From G013214665 sp964649815 (GTDB taxonomy: Bacteria; Pseudomonadota; Alphaproteobacteria; Rhodobacterales; Rhodobacteraceae): DNA of 28,412 nt. Each line of letters opens with the position of its first letter. Position 1 is the first letter of the stretch. Shown one piece after another: positions 21,275 to 28,412 of the stretch. Position numbers and translations under genes: made by a program. The stretch spans positions 1 to 28,412 of the forward strand of contig CAZYQC010000043.1 of assembly GCA_964649815.1 (NCBI GenBank), read 5' to 3'. Below the pieces are notes generated by a model. It worked only from the letters and a program-made list of their open reading frames with translations, ran no database searches and had not been told where the DNA came from.

Positions 21275-22334
21275 GCGGCTGAACCCCGGCGCAACAATCG
21301 GCATCCTTGGCGGGGGCCAGTTGGGGCGGATGTTGTCCGTGGCGGCATCGCGCCTTGGCTTTCGCTGTCACATTTTTGAGCCCGGCGAAAACGCACCGGC
21401 GGGACAGGTGGCGGCACAGGTTACAACCGCAGCGTACGAGGACGCCGGCGCGCTTGAGGCCTTTGCGCGTTCTGTTGACGTCGTCACCTATGAGTTTGAG
21501 AACGTCCCGACCGAGGCGTTGGACCTGATCGAGGCAATTGTTCCCATACGCCCAGGCCGCGAAGCGCTGCGGATCAGCCAGGATCGCTTGATCGAAAAGG
21601 ACTTTTTGACCAAGCTTGGGCTGACCACGGCGCCTTATGCGGATGTATCCGATCTCGCCTCGCTGCAAGCGGCAGCCCAGGAGGTTGGGTTGCCGGGCAT
21701 CCTGAAGACACGACGTTTTGGCTATGACGGCAAAGGTCAGGTGCGTTTGTCCGAAGGCTCGGACCTGTCGCAAGCACTTGACGCGCTGGCAGGTGCGCCA
21801 GCGGTTTTGGAAGGCTTTGTAGAGTTTCAGCGCGAGATCTCGGTGATCGCGGCCCGAGGCCTCGACGGAGAGGTCGCGGCCTTTGATCCAGGTGAAAACG
21901 TTCATGCCGAGGGCATCCTGAGGACAACGACCGTGCCTGCACAGATCAGTGCCGGTCAAAGGATGGACGGCGTTTTGCTGGCGGCCAAGATTTTGAATGC
22001 GCTCGATTACGTGGGCGTGATGGGCGTGGAGTTGTTTGCGACTGCGGGCGGCTTGATCGTCAACGAGATCGCGCCGCGGGTTCATAATTCGGGTCACTGG
22101 ACACAGACCGGCTGTGCTGTGGATCAGTTTGAGCAGCACATTCGCGCCATCGCGGGCTGGCCATTGGGCGATGGCAAGCGCCATGCGGATGTTGTTATGG
22201 AGAACCTGATTGGTGACGATATGGAGCGGGTGCCCGAGTTGGCCAAGACCGCCGCGACGCAGATCCACCTATACGGAAAGGCCGAGGTCAAAGCGGGCCG
22301 AAAAATGGGCCATGTGAACCGGGTCGTGGGGTAA
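21267..22334 (+). CDS. purK: N5-carboxyaminoimidazole ribonucleotide synthase
   Basis: ATP-grasp enzyme that makes N5-CAIR from AIR, ATP and bicarbonate. The 355-aa protein opens with GATIGILGGGQLGRMLSVAA. It continues with VVTYEFENVPTEALD, the ATP-grasp KTRRFGYDGKGQVRL, VLEGFVEFQREISVIAARG, and VGVMGVELFATAGGLIVNEI with the closing APRVHNSGHWT. The start ATG lies inside the last codons of purE (8-nt overlap). The frame is open further upstream, but that part runs inside purE. It ends 27 nt before the convergent PhnM-family gene, with no visible terminator between them. Confidence 0.98.
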   Translation: MSRRLNPGATIGILGGGQLGRMLSVAASRLGFRCHIFEPGENAPAGQVAAQVTTAAYEDAGALEAFARSVDVVTYEFENVPTEALDLIEAIVPIRPGREALRISQDRLIEKDFLTKLGLTTAPYADVSDLASLQAAAQEVGLPGILKTRRFGYDGKGQVRLSEGSDLSQALDALAGAPAVLEGFVEFQREISVIAARGLDGEVAAFDPGENVHAEGILRTTTVPAQISAGQRMDGVLLAAKILNALDYVGVMGVELFATAGGLIVNEIAPRVHNSGHWTQTGCAVDQFEQHIRAIAGWPLGDGKRHADVVMENLIGDDMERVPELAKTAATQIHLYGKAEVKAGRKMGHVNRVVG

Positions 22335-22361
22335 GGTGCCAGTTTGGCGTGCGGTATCGCG

Positions 22362-23513
22362 TCAGGTTGCGCGCACGAACCGCTCGGCCACGTCGCCATG
22401 CAGAAAGCTCACCCGCCCGCCTGAGAGTGTCGCGCCGATACGCCGTGTCTTGGGCCCCATAACGACAAGATCGGCGCGCAGCCCCGGCAGCAAAGCGCCG
22501 CGATCTTCTAAGCCCAGGACGCGCGCAGGACCGGATGACAAAAGCCCCCAGGCTTTGGCCAAGTCCAGAACGCCGGCGTCAGCGACAAGCCAAGCGGCGC
22601 GGCGCATGCTGGGATAATGGTAATCCGATGCCAGGGCATCACAAAGGCCCATCGCTATCAGATCAAGCGCGCTGGCGTTGCCTTTGTGCGATCCACCGCG
22701 CACGACGTTTGGCGCGCCCAGAACGATGGGCGATCCTTGGGATTTTGCGGTTTCAGCCGCTTGCGCAGTTTCGGGGAATTCTGTGACGCCGACGCCTAAA
22801 GCGTGCCAGCTTTGCCGATCTGCCTCTGTCGCGTCGTCATGGCTGCCCAATTGGATACCCGCAGAGCAAAGGGTTTTGCAGAGCTCGGGCAGCATTTTTC
22901 GCACCTCAGGGCCTCTGGCATGCAATTCGAGCAGGTAGGCGAAGTAATCGTCGGGGTTGCGCCCAGCGCCAAGGGCTTTGCCGGTAAGCCGTGGAGGTTT
23001 ACGACCTTCGGCCAACCGGTCGTGCGGCAAGTGGTCGTTAAAAACGACATAGCCCACGCCCCAGTCCGCCAGCTTGGCTGGAAGGTCGGCGTAATGCTCT
23101 GTCATGCAGGTTTCAAAGCGCAATTGCCCACGCATATCCGTGACCAGATCACCCCGCAGATCCCGAAGCGCGCCAAAGATCTGATCGGCAAATTCAGGAC
23201 CGCGTACGCCACCTTCCCACGACGAAAACTGGGCGATGGTTGCGGTTGTCACACCTTGAGCGGCGAGCTCTGCCTCGGCGGCGCGGAGGCCTTCGGCGAT
23301 GTCTTTCATAGCGCCGCGGCGCGGTGCGACATGCCGTTCATGCGCGTCGCCGTGGACATCGATGATGCCAGGCAAGACAAGGTAGCCTGACAGATCAACC
23401 TGCCGCGGCCGGGCATCGGTTTGAATGATACCATCGGCTATCGAAAGGCTGACCTCCTGCAGCCCATCTGGCATCAGGACACGTGCGCCTGTCAGAGTAA
23501 GGTCGAGAGTCAT
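22362..23513 (-). CDS. PhnM-family amidohydrolase (ribose methylphosphonate triphosphate diphosphatase-like)
   Basis: A 383-aa metal-dependent hydrolase of the amidohydrolase superfamily. The signature DVHGDAHERHVAPRRGAM (His54, Asp56, Glu59, His61) is the PhnM version of the first metal site. Later blocks VFNDHLPHDRLAEGRK, GSHDDATEA, GVTEFPET and ALASDYHYPSMRRAAW also fit PhnM. In the carbon-phosphorus lyase pathway PhnM releases pyrophosphate from alpha-D-ribose 1-methylphosphonate 5-triphosphate. No other phn gene is present in the window, so this copy is an orphan and its role may differ. The ATG overlaps the upstream hydrolase gene (ATGA, 4 nt), so they are coupled. Confidence 0.88.
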   Translation of the reverse strand: MTLDLTLTGARVLMPDGLQEVSLSIADGIIQTDARPRQVDLSGYLVLPGIIDVHGDAHERHVAPRRGAMKDIAEGLRAAEAELAAQGVTTATIAQFSSWEGGVRGPEFADQIFGALRDLRGDLVTDMRGQLRFETCMTEHYADLPAKLADWGVGYVVFNDHLPHDRLAEGRKPPRLTGKALGAGRNPDDYFAYLLELHARGPEVRKMLPELCKTLCSAGIQLGSHDDATEADRQSWHALGVGVTEFPETAQAAETAKSQGSPIVLGAPNVVRGGSHKGNASALDLIAMGLCDALASDYHYPSMRRAAWLVADAGVLDLAKAWGLLSSGPARVLGLEDRGALLPGLRADLVVMGPKTRRIGATLSGGRVSFLHGDVAERFVRAT

Positions 23514-24274
23514 TCGGTGTCTCGGCGGAGGCAATCACCTTCGGCACAGCCAATCGCCTGAAGCAATCCGTCCGCCCAGGTCAGGGCGCCGTCGAACGCA
23601 CCATGTTCAAGAAACGTGAGTGTCTCGGCGATGACGCGGGGATTGTTCATAATGAACGTATGCGTGACTGGCATAACGATGTGGTCTTTCATTCCTTCGA
23701 CGCGGGTCGATGCGACGGACACTTTGCCGTCATCCGCACCGGGGATAATCGCCGAAAAGAAAGGATTCAACGATTGGTCGCCCGCGATGATGCCTGCTTC
23801 GAACGCCAAGGGCGGCAAGGCGCGCGGCACGCTTTCGGGGCCTGTGCCCATTTGCACGCTGGCTGGGCCGTTGATGGCGACGAAGGCGTCGTACGAGGTG
23901 AAGTAATCGATCACCTCAGAGCCTTTGTTCGGCGGGGCCAGCATCACGACACGGCCCAGCCGCTCAATGCTGTGCGAGGCCAACCAGTGCCGTACCAAAA
24001 TGCCGCCCATCGAATGCGTGACAAAGTGGATCTGGTCCGCATCGCCACAGGCCGCGACGGCCTGCGGTACGGTTGCGGCCGCCAAATCCCCCAGCGTGGC
24101 CGAGGTCGAGGGATATCCTGGGCGCACAACGTCATAGTCCTGAGACCGAAGCGCTTGTTCCATCACCGTAAAGGAGGCTTCAGTACGGGCCAGACCGTGC
24201 AACAAAACCACGCAGTTTGCCTGCGCAGGCACTGCGCATGCGATCCAAAACAGAGCGGCCTGTAGAAGTCTCAT
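23510..24274 (-). CDS. Secreted alpha/beta hydrolase (lipase/esterase-like)
   Basis: A 254-aa alpha/beta hydrolase with an N-terminal signal peptide (MRLLQAALFWIACAVPAQA, cleavage expected before NC), so it should act in the periplasm. The oxyanion-hole motif is LLHGLAR at about residues 24-30. The nucleophile Ser88 is in THSMGG, followed by LVRHWLASHS. A candidate catalytic His is in MPVTHTFIMN. The style resembles triacylglycerol-lipase/palmitoyl-thioesterase relatives, but the substrate is unknown. An upstream start at 24292 would spoil the signal peptide, so 24274 is preferred although no strong ribosome site is seen. It is divergent from the NUDIX gene and overlaps the PhnM-family gene by 4 nt. 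Confidence 0.88.
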   Translation of the reverse strand: MRLLQAALFWIACAVPAQANCVVLLHGLARTEASFTVMEQALRSQDYDVVRPGYPSTSATLGDLAAATVPQAVAACGDADQIHFVTHSMGGILVRHWLASHSIERLGRVVMLAPPNKGSEVIDYFTSYDAFVAINGPASVQMGTGPESVPRALPPLAFEAGIIAGDQSLNPFFSAIIPGADDGKVSVASTRVEGMKDHIVMPVTHTFIMNNPRVIAETLTFLEHGAFDGALTWADGLLQAIGCAEGDCLRRDTE

Positions 24275-24336
24275 GGCCGGAGAGATAACCATTGCAGCAA
24301 GATGACGAAACCGCTGCTTTGGAAAAAGGATGTGAC

Positions 24337-24816
24337 ATGGCGCCCCCTCCCCCTCGGCTGGCCGCCCGGGCCGTGATCGTTGAAGACGGCAAGCTCTTGT
24401 TGGTCAACGCCTTTGCAGATGCGCGCGTGGCGCTGATGTGTGCACCGGGTGGCGGTGTGGAACGCGGCAGCAGCCTGACCGAAAACCTTAAGCGCGAGGT
24501 TTTTGAAGAAACAGGTCTGGAGATCGAGGTTGGTGCACCTTGCCTGATCAACGAGTTCCATGACCCCGACGGCACTTTCCACCAGGTCGAGGTCTTTTTT
24601 CGGGCCAGCCTGCGCGCAGGCAACACACCGCCCGGCACGTGGACAGACCCAGAGCGGATCGTGACGCGGCGCCGATGGGTCAATCAGGCAGAGCTTGCAA
24701 ATGTTCCGCACAAGCCGTCATCCTTGGGCGATATTGCTTTTGGAGACAGGGCGGGGCTTACGTACGACCCGCTGGAACCGATCTGGTTGCCGCCACCGTC
24801 ACCAAAATCCCACTGA
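24337..24816 (+). CDS. NUDIX hydrolase
   Basis: A 159-aa hydrolase expected to cleave a nucleoside diphosphate linked to another moiety. The NUDIX box is complete, from GGGVERGSSLTENLKREVF into EETGLEI, matching Gx5Ex7REUxEExGU. The fold starts with RAVIVEDGKLLLVNAF and includes FHQVEVFFRASL. The substrate is unknown. I chose the ATG at 24337 because AAAAAGG lies about 8 nt upstream; an in-frame TTG at 24292 lacks such a site. Its last 59 nt overlap the 3' end of the convergent EamA gene on the other strand. The C-terminal tail (WLPPPSPKSH) falls in that overlap. Confidence 0.92.
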   Translation: MAPPPPRLAARAVIVEDGKLLLVNAFADARVALMCAPGGGVERGSSLTENLKREVFEETGLEIEVGAPCLINEFHDPDGTFHQVEVFFRASLRAGNTPPGTWTDPERIVTRRRWVNQAELANVPHKPSSLGDIAFGDRAGLTYDPLEPIWLPPPSPKSH

Positions 24817-25618
24817 TCACCAACACGGTCGCCAACAAGACGCGCGCATTCAGGACTTCGCCCAACAAAAGCGCTCCGCCGCCCAACGCGATAAGCGGAA
24901 CGCTCAGCTGCAAGACAGCGGCGGTCTGGGCGCGCATCATAGGCAGAACGGCGTACCACATGGCGTATCCAACACCAGAGGTCAGACCGCCACATAGAAT
25001 GGCCAGCAAGATGCCCTCCCACGAGGCATGCATGTTTGGTGTCAGCAGAAGGATCGACAATAGCGGTGCCGAGACGATGAAGTTGGCGGCCGTTTCCGCC
25101 AACGCATCCGTCGCGCCACGCCCGACAAGCGTGTAAGCCGCCCAGCCGACCCCGGCCAGGACCATCGCAAATGCGCCTGCGATCGGTGTGCCCAAGCTTC
25201 CTTCGCCCGGCCACAGGGCGATGGTGAGGCCAAAGAATGCGATCACCGCCCCCATCAATTGCAGCGGCGCGGGACGATCCCCGCGCAACGCCGTGAAGGC
25301 GAACATGGTCACCTGGACGGTGCCAAAGAGGATCAACGCGCCAAGACCGGCATCAAGGCTAACGTAGGCCAAGGAAAACCCGATCATGTAGACAGACAGG
25401 CCCAGCACGCCTGGCACACGCTTTTTGCTCCACAACGTTAGGCGCGCGGGCGATTTGCGCACTGTGAGGATCATGCCCAGCACAAGGGCGCCCGCGACAA
25501 CGCGCATCAAGGCAAAGCTTGAGGGGTCAATATGGCCTGCATCCACAGCCGCCCGATTGAGCAGAGAGTTGGACGCAAAAGCGATCAACGTCAGGAGTGT
25601 CAGCAGCGCAAGTCGCAT
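24758..25618 (-). CDS. DMT/EamA family transporter
   Basis: An inner-membrane protein of about 286 aa with ten predicted hydrophobic segments in two EamA repeats. The first repeat begins LALLTLLTLIAFASNSLLNR with the typical SSFALMRVVAGALVL. The second holds GAFAMVLAGVGWAAYTLVGR, the GYAMWYAVLPMMRAQTAAVL segment and PLIALGGGALLLGE. Members export amino acids, metabolites or drugs; the substrate here is unknown. Start choice is uncertain: ATG 25618 or TTG 25639, both without a clear ribosome site. The 3' end overlaps the NUDIX gene by 59 nt, so neither gene can have a terminator between them. Confidence 0.9.
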   Translation of the reverse strand: MRLALLTLLTLIAFASNSLLNRAAVDAGHIDPSSFALMRVVAGALVLGMILTVRKSPARLTLWSKKRVPGVLGLSVYMIGFSLAYVSLDAGLGALILFGTVQVTMFAFTALRGDRPAPLQLMGAVIAFFGLTIALWPGEGSLGTPIAGAFAMVLAGVGWAAYTLVGRGATDALAETAANFIVSAPLLSILLLTPNMHASWEGILLAILCGGLTSGVGYAMWYAVLPMMRAQTAAVLQLSVPLIALGGGALLLGEVLNARVLLATVLVISGILVTVAATRSVPAGRT

Positions 25619-25726
25619 GTTTGTTTGAATACGCGGCAATGGATGGCCCGAACAATGTCAATTCTGCTTGCGCAGGACACAAAATTGGCATTCATCGCGC
25701 GCATCCTTGGGTTGGGGGACGCCAGT

Positions 25727-26155
25727 TTGAACCTGTTTGTCTATGGCACGTTGTTGACGGTCGCGGATCACGCGATGGGGGCTTTGCTGCGCGCCCATAG
25801 TCGATTTGTCGGATCGGGATCGATCCAGGCGCGTCTGTACATCATTGATGACCCCGATGCGCCGGGCGAAAACTCCTACCCCGGCGCGCTACCCGCAGCA
25901 ACACCGCAGGATCGCGTTTGGGGGGATGTCTATCACCTGGATAACCCATCAACCGTCCTGCCCGCCTTTGACGACTACGAAGCCTGTTCTGACAAATGGC
26001 CGGAACCGCATGAATTCATGTTGCGCCGCGTGACCGTCCGCATGGAGGACGGCAGCGAGTTGGGCGCGCGGTCGTATCTTTATACGTGGGATGTGTCCGG
26101 CGCACAGCGTGTTCCATCTGGTCGGTGGACCCAAGTGGCGCGGGACGTGCGCTAA
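25727..26155 (+). CDS. Gamma-glutamylcyclotransferase (AIG2-like) family protein
   Basis: A 142-aa protein with the GGCT fold. The hallmark LNLFVYGTLL is at the very start, followed by ARLYIIDDPDAPGENSYPGA, GDVYHLDNPSTVLPAFDDYE with an acidic residue in the catalytic position, and a C-terminal WTQVARDV. Members act on gamma-glutamyl amines or peptides; the exact substrate is unknown. Because the fold starts at this residue, I chose the TTG at 25727 with GGGGGA about 8 nt upstream. In-frame ATGs at 25643 and 25655 would add residues outside the fold. It is divergent from the EamA gene. Confidence 0.82.
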   Translation: MNLFVYGTLLTVADHAMGALLRAHSRFVGSGSIQARLYIIDDPDAPGENSYPGALPAATPQDRVWGDVYHLDNPSTVLPAFDDYEACSDKWPEPHEFMLRRVTVRMEDGSELGARSYLYTWDVSGAQRVPSGRWTQVARDVR

Positions 26156-26179
26156 AGCAGTTTTCGACACACCTGAATT

Positions 26180-26220
26180 ACATAACGCGGCCTGAAATCA
26201 AAGATTTCAACGTGTTATGT
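26180..26220. terminator. Long imperfect hairpin between convergent genes
   Basis: Outer arms CATAACGCG (26181-26189) and CGTGTTATG (26211-26219) pair with one wobble. Inside, TGAAATC-AAA-GATTTCA (26193-26209) is a perfect 7-bp stem. Further out, ACCTG near 26171 and CAGGT near 26238, and TTTTCGA/TCGAA beyond that, hint at a larger palindrome of about 100 bp filling the gap. The genes on either side converge, so a bidirectional terminator is the simplest reading. A dispersed palindromic repeat is the alternative. No U tract is obvious. Confidence 0.5.
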
Positions 26221-26264
26221 GATACTCTGGGTTACAGGTTAAATCGAACACGGTTTAGGCGGCG

Positions 26265-26570
26265 CTATTCCTCGCGCTCGGTCGTGAAGGCCAATGGAAA
26301 GCCCGCATCGCGCGCCATGTGATTTGCCTGCTCGGATTTTGTTTCCGCCACTTCCTTGGTGAAGACGGCAACCACGCAGGCACCCAATTGGTGCGCGGTC
26401 ATCATCACGCCATATGCCTCGCCTTCGGACATCCGAAAGACCGACTTGAGCACTTTGACCACAAAGTCACGCGGCGTGAAGTCATCGTTGAGCAATATCA
26501 CCTTATAGAGCTTGGGGCGCTCGGTTTTGGGTTTGGCTTTCGGTTTGACGACGGTGTCAGTTGACGACAT
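26265..26570 (-). CDS. clpS: ATP-dependent Clp protease adaptor ClpS
   Basis: Adaptor that delivers N-degron substrates to ClpAP. The 101-aa protein has a disordered Lys/Pro-rich N-terminal tail (about 20 residues). The ClpS core then starts with LYKVILLNDDFTPRDFVVKV, the substrate pocket region with its Asn-Asp-Asp. VMMTAHQLGACVVAVFTKEV follows, then AETKSEQANHMARDAGFPL. The family HH or HY pair next to the pocket reads HQ here. The ATG at 26570 follows AAAAAGG. ClpA is not adjacent in the window. It is convergent with the GGCT gene and divergent from the DMSP lyase-like gene. Confidence 0.95.
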   Translation of the reverse strand: MSSTDTVVKPKAKPKTERPKLYKVILLNDDFTPRDFVVKVLKSVFRMSEGEAYGVMMTAHQLGACVVAVFTKEVAETKSEQANHMARDAGFPLAFTTEREE

Positions 26571-26736
26571 GCGCAGGGCCTTTTTGGATGCAGGGATATC
26601 CTAGCACAAACCGGTCACTGTCGGCACGGCTCTGATCGGTGCTGCCCTCAAAGGCGACGTGAATGTCGCATTTTCAATAGATCGCACGCGAAATCAGCGC
26701 TGGAATGGGCCTAGCTTTGGGTTTTGGGAGGATCCT

Positions 26737-27333
26737 ATGGCTTTGTCAGACTTGTTTGCGCAATTGGCGGACATCTTGTCGCCAGAGCTTGCCATTGAAC
26801 GGCGCGCGAAAGAGGTTTTGCTGTCTGCGGACGGCGATGTCGCTCTGCCCGCATCGAATGCACCTTTACCGGCCCCTATTTTGGCTGTGATGCAAGAACT
26901 TGGCGCCTTGCCCGTCTGTGCCGAAATTGCCCGCCTGCCGTTTTCCTGGGCTCCACCGCGCACCAGCAGCGACCCGGAATATGTGCGCGTCAGCGCGGCC
27001 AAAGCTCATGTGGAGCTGTTAGGCCCCGGTGGTTTGGTCAAATCTGACGCAATCCGGCTTGGGCTTTATGGCATGTTGCCGAATGCAGAATACGGCATGC
27101 GCAGGCACCCGGCAGAGGAAGTCTATGTCATGCTGGCCGGAACATGCGATTGGGCGCGTGGCACGGAGGCCTTTGAGGCTTTGGGGCCCGGCGAGCGGTC
27201 GTTTCATCCAACGATGATGCCGCATGCCAATCGCTCAGGACCCCGAGGATTTATGTCGATCTACATCTGGCAAGGGGATTTGAGCGACAGTGACTACGTC
27301 TATGAAGGTCAGCATTCCAGCAGCGCGGGCTAG
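26737..27333 (+). CDS. DMSP lyase family cupin protein (DddQ-like)
   Basis: A 198-aa protein of the dimethylsulfoniopropionate lyase family; such enzymes split DMSP into dimethyl sulfide and acrylate. The C-terminal cupin holds Tyr119, His124, Glu128 and Tyr130 in YGMRRHPAEEVY, and His163 in HPTMMPHANRS. As I recall, DddQ uses Tyr120, His125, Glu129, Tyr131 and His163, so both spacing and length (about 200 aa) agree closely. IYIWQGDLS closes the cupin as in relatives. The start ATG at 26737 has GGGAGGA 4-5 nt upstream; a GTG at 26659 is less likely. It stands alone, with no acrylate-use genes nearby. Some family members are not true DMSP lyases, so the activity is probable, not certain. Confidence 0.78.
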   Translation: MALSDLFAQLADILSPELAIERRAKEVLLSADGDVALPASNAPLPAPILAVMQELGALPVCAEIARLPFSWAPPRTSSDPEYVRVSAAKAHVELLGPGGLVKSDAIRLGLYGMLPNAEYGMRRHPAEEVYVMLAGTCDWARGTEAFEALGPGERSFHPTMMPHANRSGPRGFMSIYIWQGDLSDSDYVYEGQHSSSAG

Positions 27334-27406
27334 GGTCGTTTTGCCATAGATAGGCCTGCGCCCTGCCCGTGGGTTTGGCGGCACCAACGGTCAATTGCAG
27401 GAAACG

Positions 27407-27802
27407 CTATGTGCCAGCGACCTGCCGGTCGTAGTCTTCGCCGTCGAACCAGCCGAGGGCTGCGGTGACCTTCATGTCGTCATCCAGTTCCCATTCTTCC
27501 CAGCCTTGAACGTTCAACGGATTGCCGGTTTCAGCATGGTGGCCCGTGAAGGTCCATAGATACACCACATGCCCGCCCGCGCCGCGGATGCCATTGCAGG
27601 TGAGGTGCAGGTCGGGCACATCTGCATGAAAGCCTGCGGCCATCTCGGTGAGGCCGGCATGGCCTTTGGACGGCTGGCCGCGATTGATAATGATGCTGCT
27701 GGTGGCCGTGTGGAACGCGGCCACGTTCTCGGGAATTTTTGAATTCCAAGCATCCGTATAGCGCTGTGCCAAGGCGTCCAGATCACTTTGCGTGAATGAC
27801 AT
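27407..27802 (-). CDS. NTF2-like/SnoaL-like protein
   Basis: A 131-aa protein with the cone-shaped NTF2 fold pattern: helix DALAQRYTDAWNSKIPENVA, then FHTATSSIIINRGQPSKGH, GLTEMAAGFHADVPDLHLTC, a VVYLWTFTGHHAETGNPL strand pair, and a closing WEEWELDDDMKV with ALGWFD. The fold serves enzymes, carriers and ester cyclases, and the substrate cannot be deduced. The ATG at 27802 has a strong AAGGAGAGG site. It lies between groEL (same strand, upstream) and the convergent DMSP lyase-like gene. The groEL terminator separates it from groEL, so it is probably transcribed independently. Confidence 0.85.
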   Translation of the reverse strand: MSFTQSDLDALAQRYTDAWNSKIPENVAAFHTATSSIIINRGQPSKGHAGLTEMAAGFHADVPDLHLTCNGIRGAGGHVVYLWTFTGHHAETGNPLNVQGWEEWELDDDMKVTAALGWFDGEDYDRQVAGT

Positions 27803-27883
27803 CTTCCTCTCCTTGCTGTGGAAAGGAGCCTACGCCCTGCGCTGAAACCGCACAAGCGGCGTCTCAGAAGGCATGGGACAACG

Positions 27884-27914
27884 AAAAAGGGCCGCCCTGG
27901 TGCGGGCGGCCCTT
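27884..27914 (-). terminator. Rho-independent terminator of groEL
   Basis: On the minus strand AAGGGCCGCCC pairs perfectly with GGGCGGCCCTT (11 bp) around a 6-nt loop, followed by TTTTT. It begins 22 nt after the groEL stop codon. This is a textbook intrinsic terminator. Confidence 0.95.
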
Positions 27915-27936
27915 GGATTTACGCGTTGAGCGTGGC

Positions 27937-28412
27937 TTACATCATGCCGCCCATGCCGCCCATGTCGGGCATGCCGCCGCCTGGCATGCCGCCGGCGCCT
28001 TCTTTGGCTGGCTTGTCGGCAACCATTGCTTCTGTGGTGATCAGCAGACCCGCGATGGAGGCTGCGTCTTCCAGAGCTGTGCGGACAACTTTGGCTGGGT
28101 CGATCACGCCGAAGGAGAACAGATCGCCGTACTCTTCTGTCTGAGCGTTAAAGCCAAACGCGGTGTCTGTGCTTTCGCGGACTTTGCCGGCAACCACTGC
28201 GCCGTCGACGCCTGCGTTTTCTGCGATCTGGCGCAGCGGCGCTTCGATCGCACGCTTAACGATCGCGATACCTGCGTTCTGGTCAGAGTTGATGCCTTCA
28301 ACGCCTTCCAGTGCTTTGCCGCCCTGAACCAGAGCAACACCACCACCGACAACAACGCCTTCCTGAACAGCAGCGCGTGTCGCGTTCAGAGCATCGTCCA
28401 CACGGTCTTTAC
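27937..28412 (-). CDS. groEL: Chaperonin GroEL, C-terminal part (5' end outside window)
   Basis: The last 158 residues of the 60-kDa chaperonin subunit, which forms the ATP-driven folding chamber with GroES. Recognisable pieces are DDALNATRAAVQEGVVVGGG, ENAGVDGAVVAGKV, YGDLFSFGVIDPAKVVRTAL, DAASIAGLLITTEAMV, and the Gly/Met-rich tail ending GGMGGMM. The gene runs off the right edge, so start, groES and promoter are not visible. The stop is TAA at 27937-27939, followed by an intrinsic terminator. The frame is intact throughout the visible part. Confidence 0.98.
   Translation of the reverse strand, partial: KDRVDDALNATRAAVQEGVVVGGGVALVQGGKALEGVEGINSDQNAGIAIVKRAIEAPLRQIAENAGVDGAVVAGKVRESTDTAFGFNAQTEEYGDLFSFGVIDPAKVVRTALEDAASIAGLLITTEAMVADKPAKEGAGGMPGGGMPDMGGMGGMM

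Noticed and set aside
21165..22268. 367-codon frame antisense to purE/purK
   Set aside because: Shadow of two well-known enzymes.
1..28412. CRISPR array, insertion sequence, prophage or integron
   Set aside because: No spaced direct repeat array, transposase, integrase, phage gene or attachment-site duplication was seen; the only long exact repeat is the assembly overlap.

Overview
The window is about 28.4 kb of GC-rich, gene-dense chromosome with very short intergenic gaps. Its gene content points to an alphaproteobacterium of the Rhodobacterales, probably a marine Roseobacter-group species. The indicators are the lgt-MidA-PgeF and Hsp20-DUF1150 arrangements, YdcH/DUF465 next to purE-purK, a Hint-domain protein with a small basic protein beside it, an Lrp regulator divergent from trxB, and a DddQ-like DMSP lyase cupin. 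This placement rests on family recognition; no search was run. Nothing looks like a prophage, insertion sequence, integron or CRISPR, and no rRNA or tRNA gene was seen.

Layout. 1-2.1 kb (+): the tail of a 2OG-Fe(II) oxygenase-like gene, a long-form beta-ketoacyl-ACP synthase III and thymidine kinase. 2.2-5.0 kb (-): an operon ybjN-proC-csaA-2-hydroxyacid dehydrogenase. proC is broken only by a 100-N scaffold gap flanked by an exact 55-bp duplication, which is an assembly artefact. 5.1-6.5 kb: a possible small ORF, then a TetR regulator divergent from a DUF4345 membrane protein, with two copies of a 13-bp operator-like repeat between them. 6.6-9.1 kb (-): an ornithine-cyclodeaminase-family gene overlapping a histidine-ammonia-lyase-family gene that has lost the Ala-Ser-Gly triad needed for the MIO cofactor. 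9.2-12.3 kb: ubiK (-), and divergently the overlapping operon lgt-midA-pgeF. 12.4-13.5 kb: a 45-aa basic protein and a Hint protein lacking the usual Cys nucleophile. 13.5-16.9 kb: an Lrp/AsnC regulator, trxB, and a fusion of a membrane domain, a [2Fe-2S] ferredoxin and an adenylate cyclase. 17.0-18.8 kb: bifunctional ATP sulfurylase/APS kinase. 18.8-20.4 kb (-): Hsp20-DUF1150-PhzF, with a good sigma-32-like promoter. 20.5-22.3 kb (+): DUF465, purE, purK. 22.4-25.6 kb: a PhnM-family hydrolase overlapping a secreted alpha/beta hydrolase (-), a NUDIX hydrolase (+) and an EamA transporter (-). 25.7-28.4 kb: a gamma-glutamylcyclotransferase-like protein, clpS, a DMSP lyase-like cupin, an NTF2-like protein, and the 3' end of groEL with a textbook terminator.

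Most of the window is housekeeping. The strongest leads for new biology are the MIO-less ammonia-lyase homologue coupled to an ornithine-cyclodeaminase homologue behind a palindrome-rich leader, and the putative heme/FeS-sensing adenylate cyclase next to thioredoxin reductase. Secondary leads are the TetR/DUF4345 switch and the Cys-less Hint protein.
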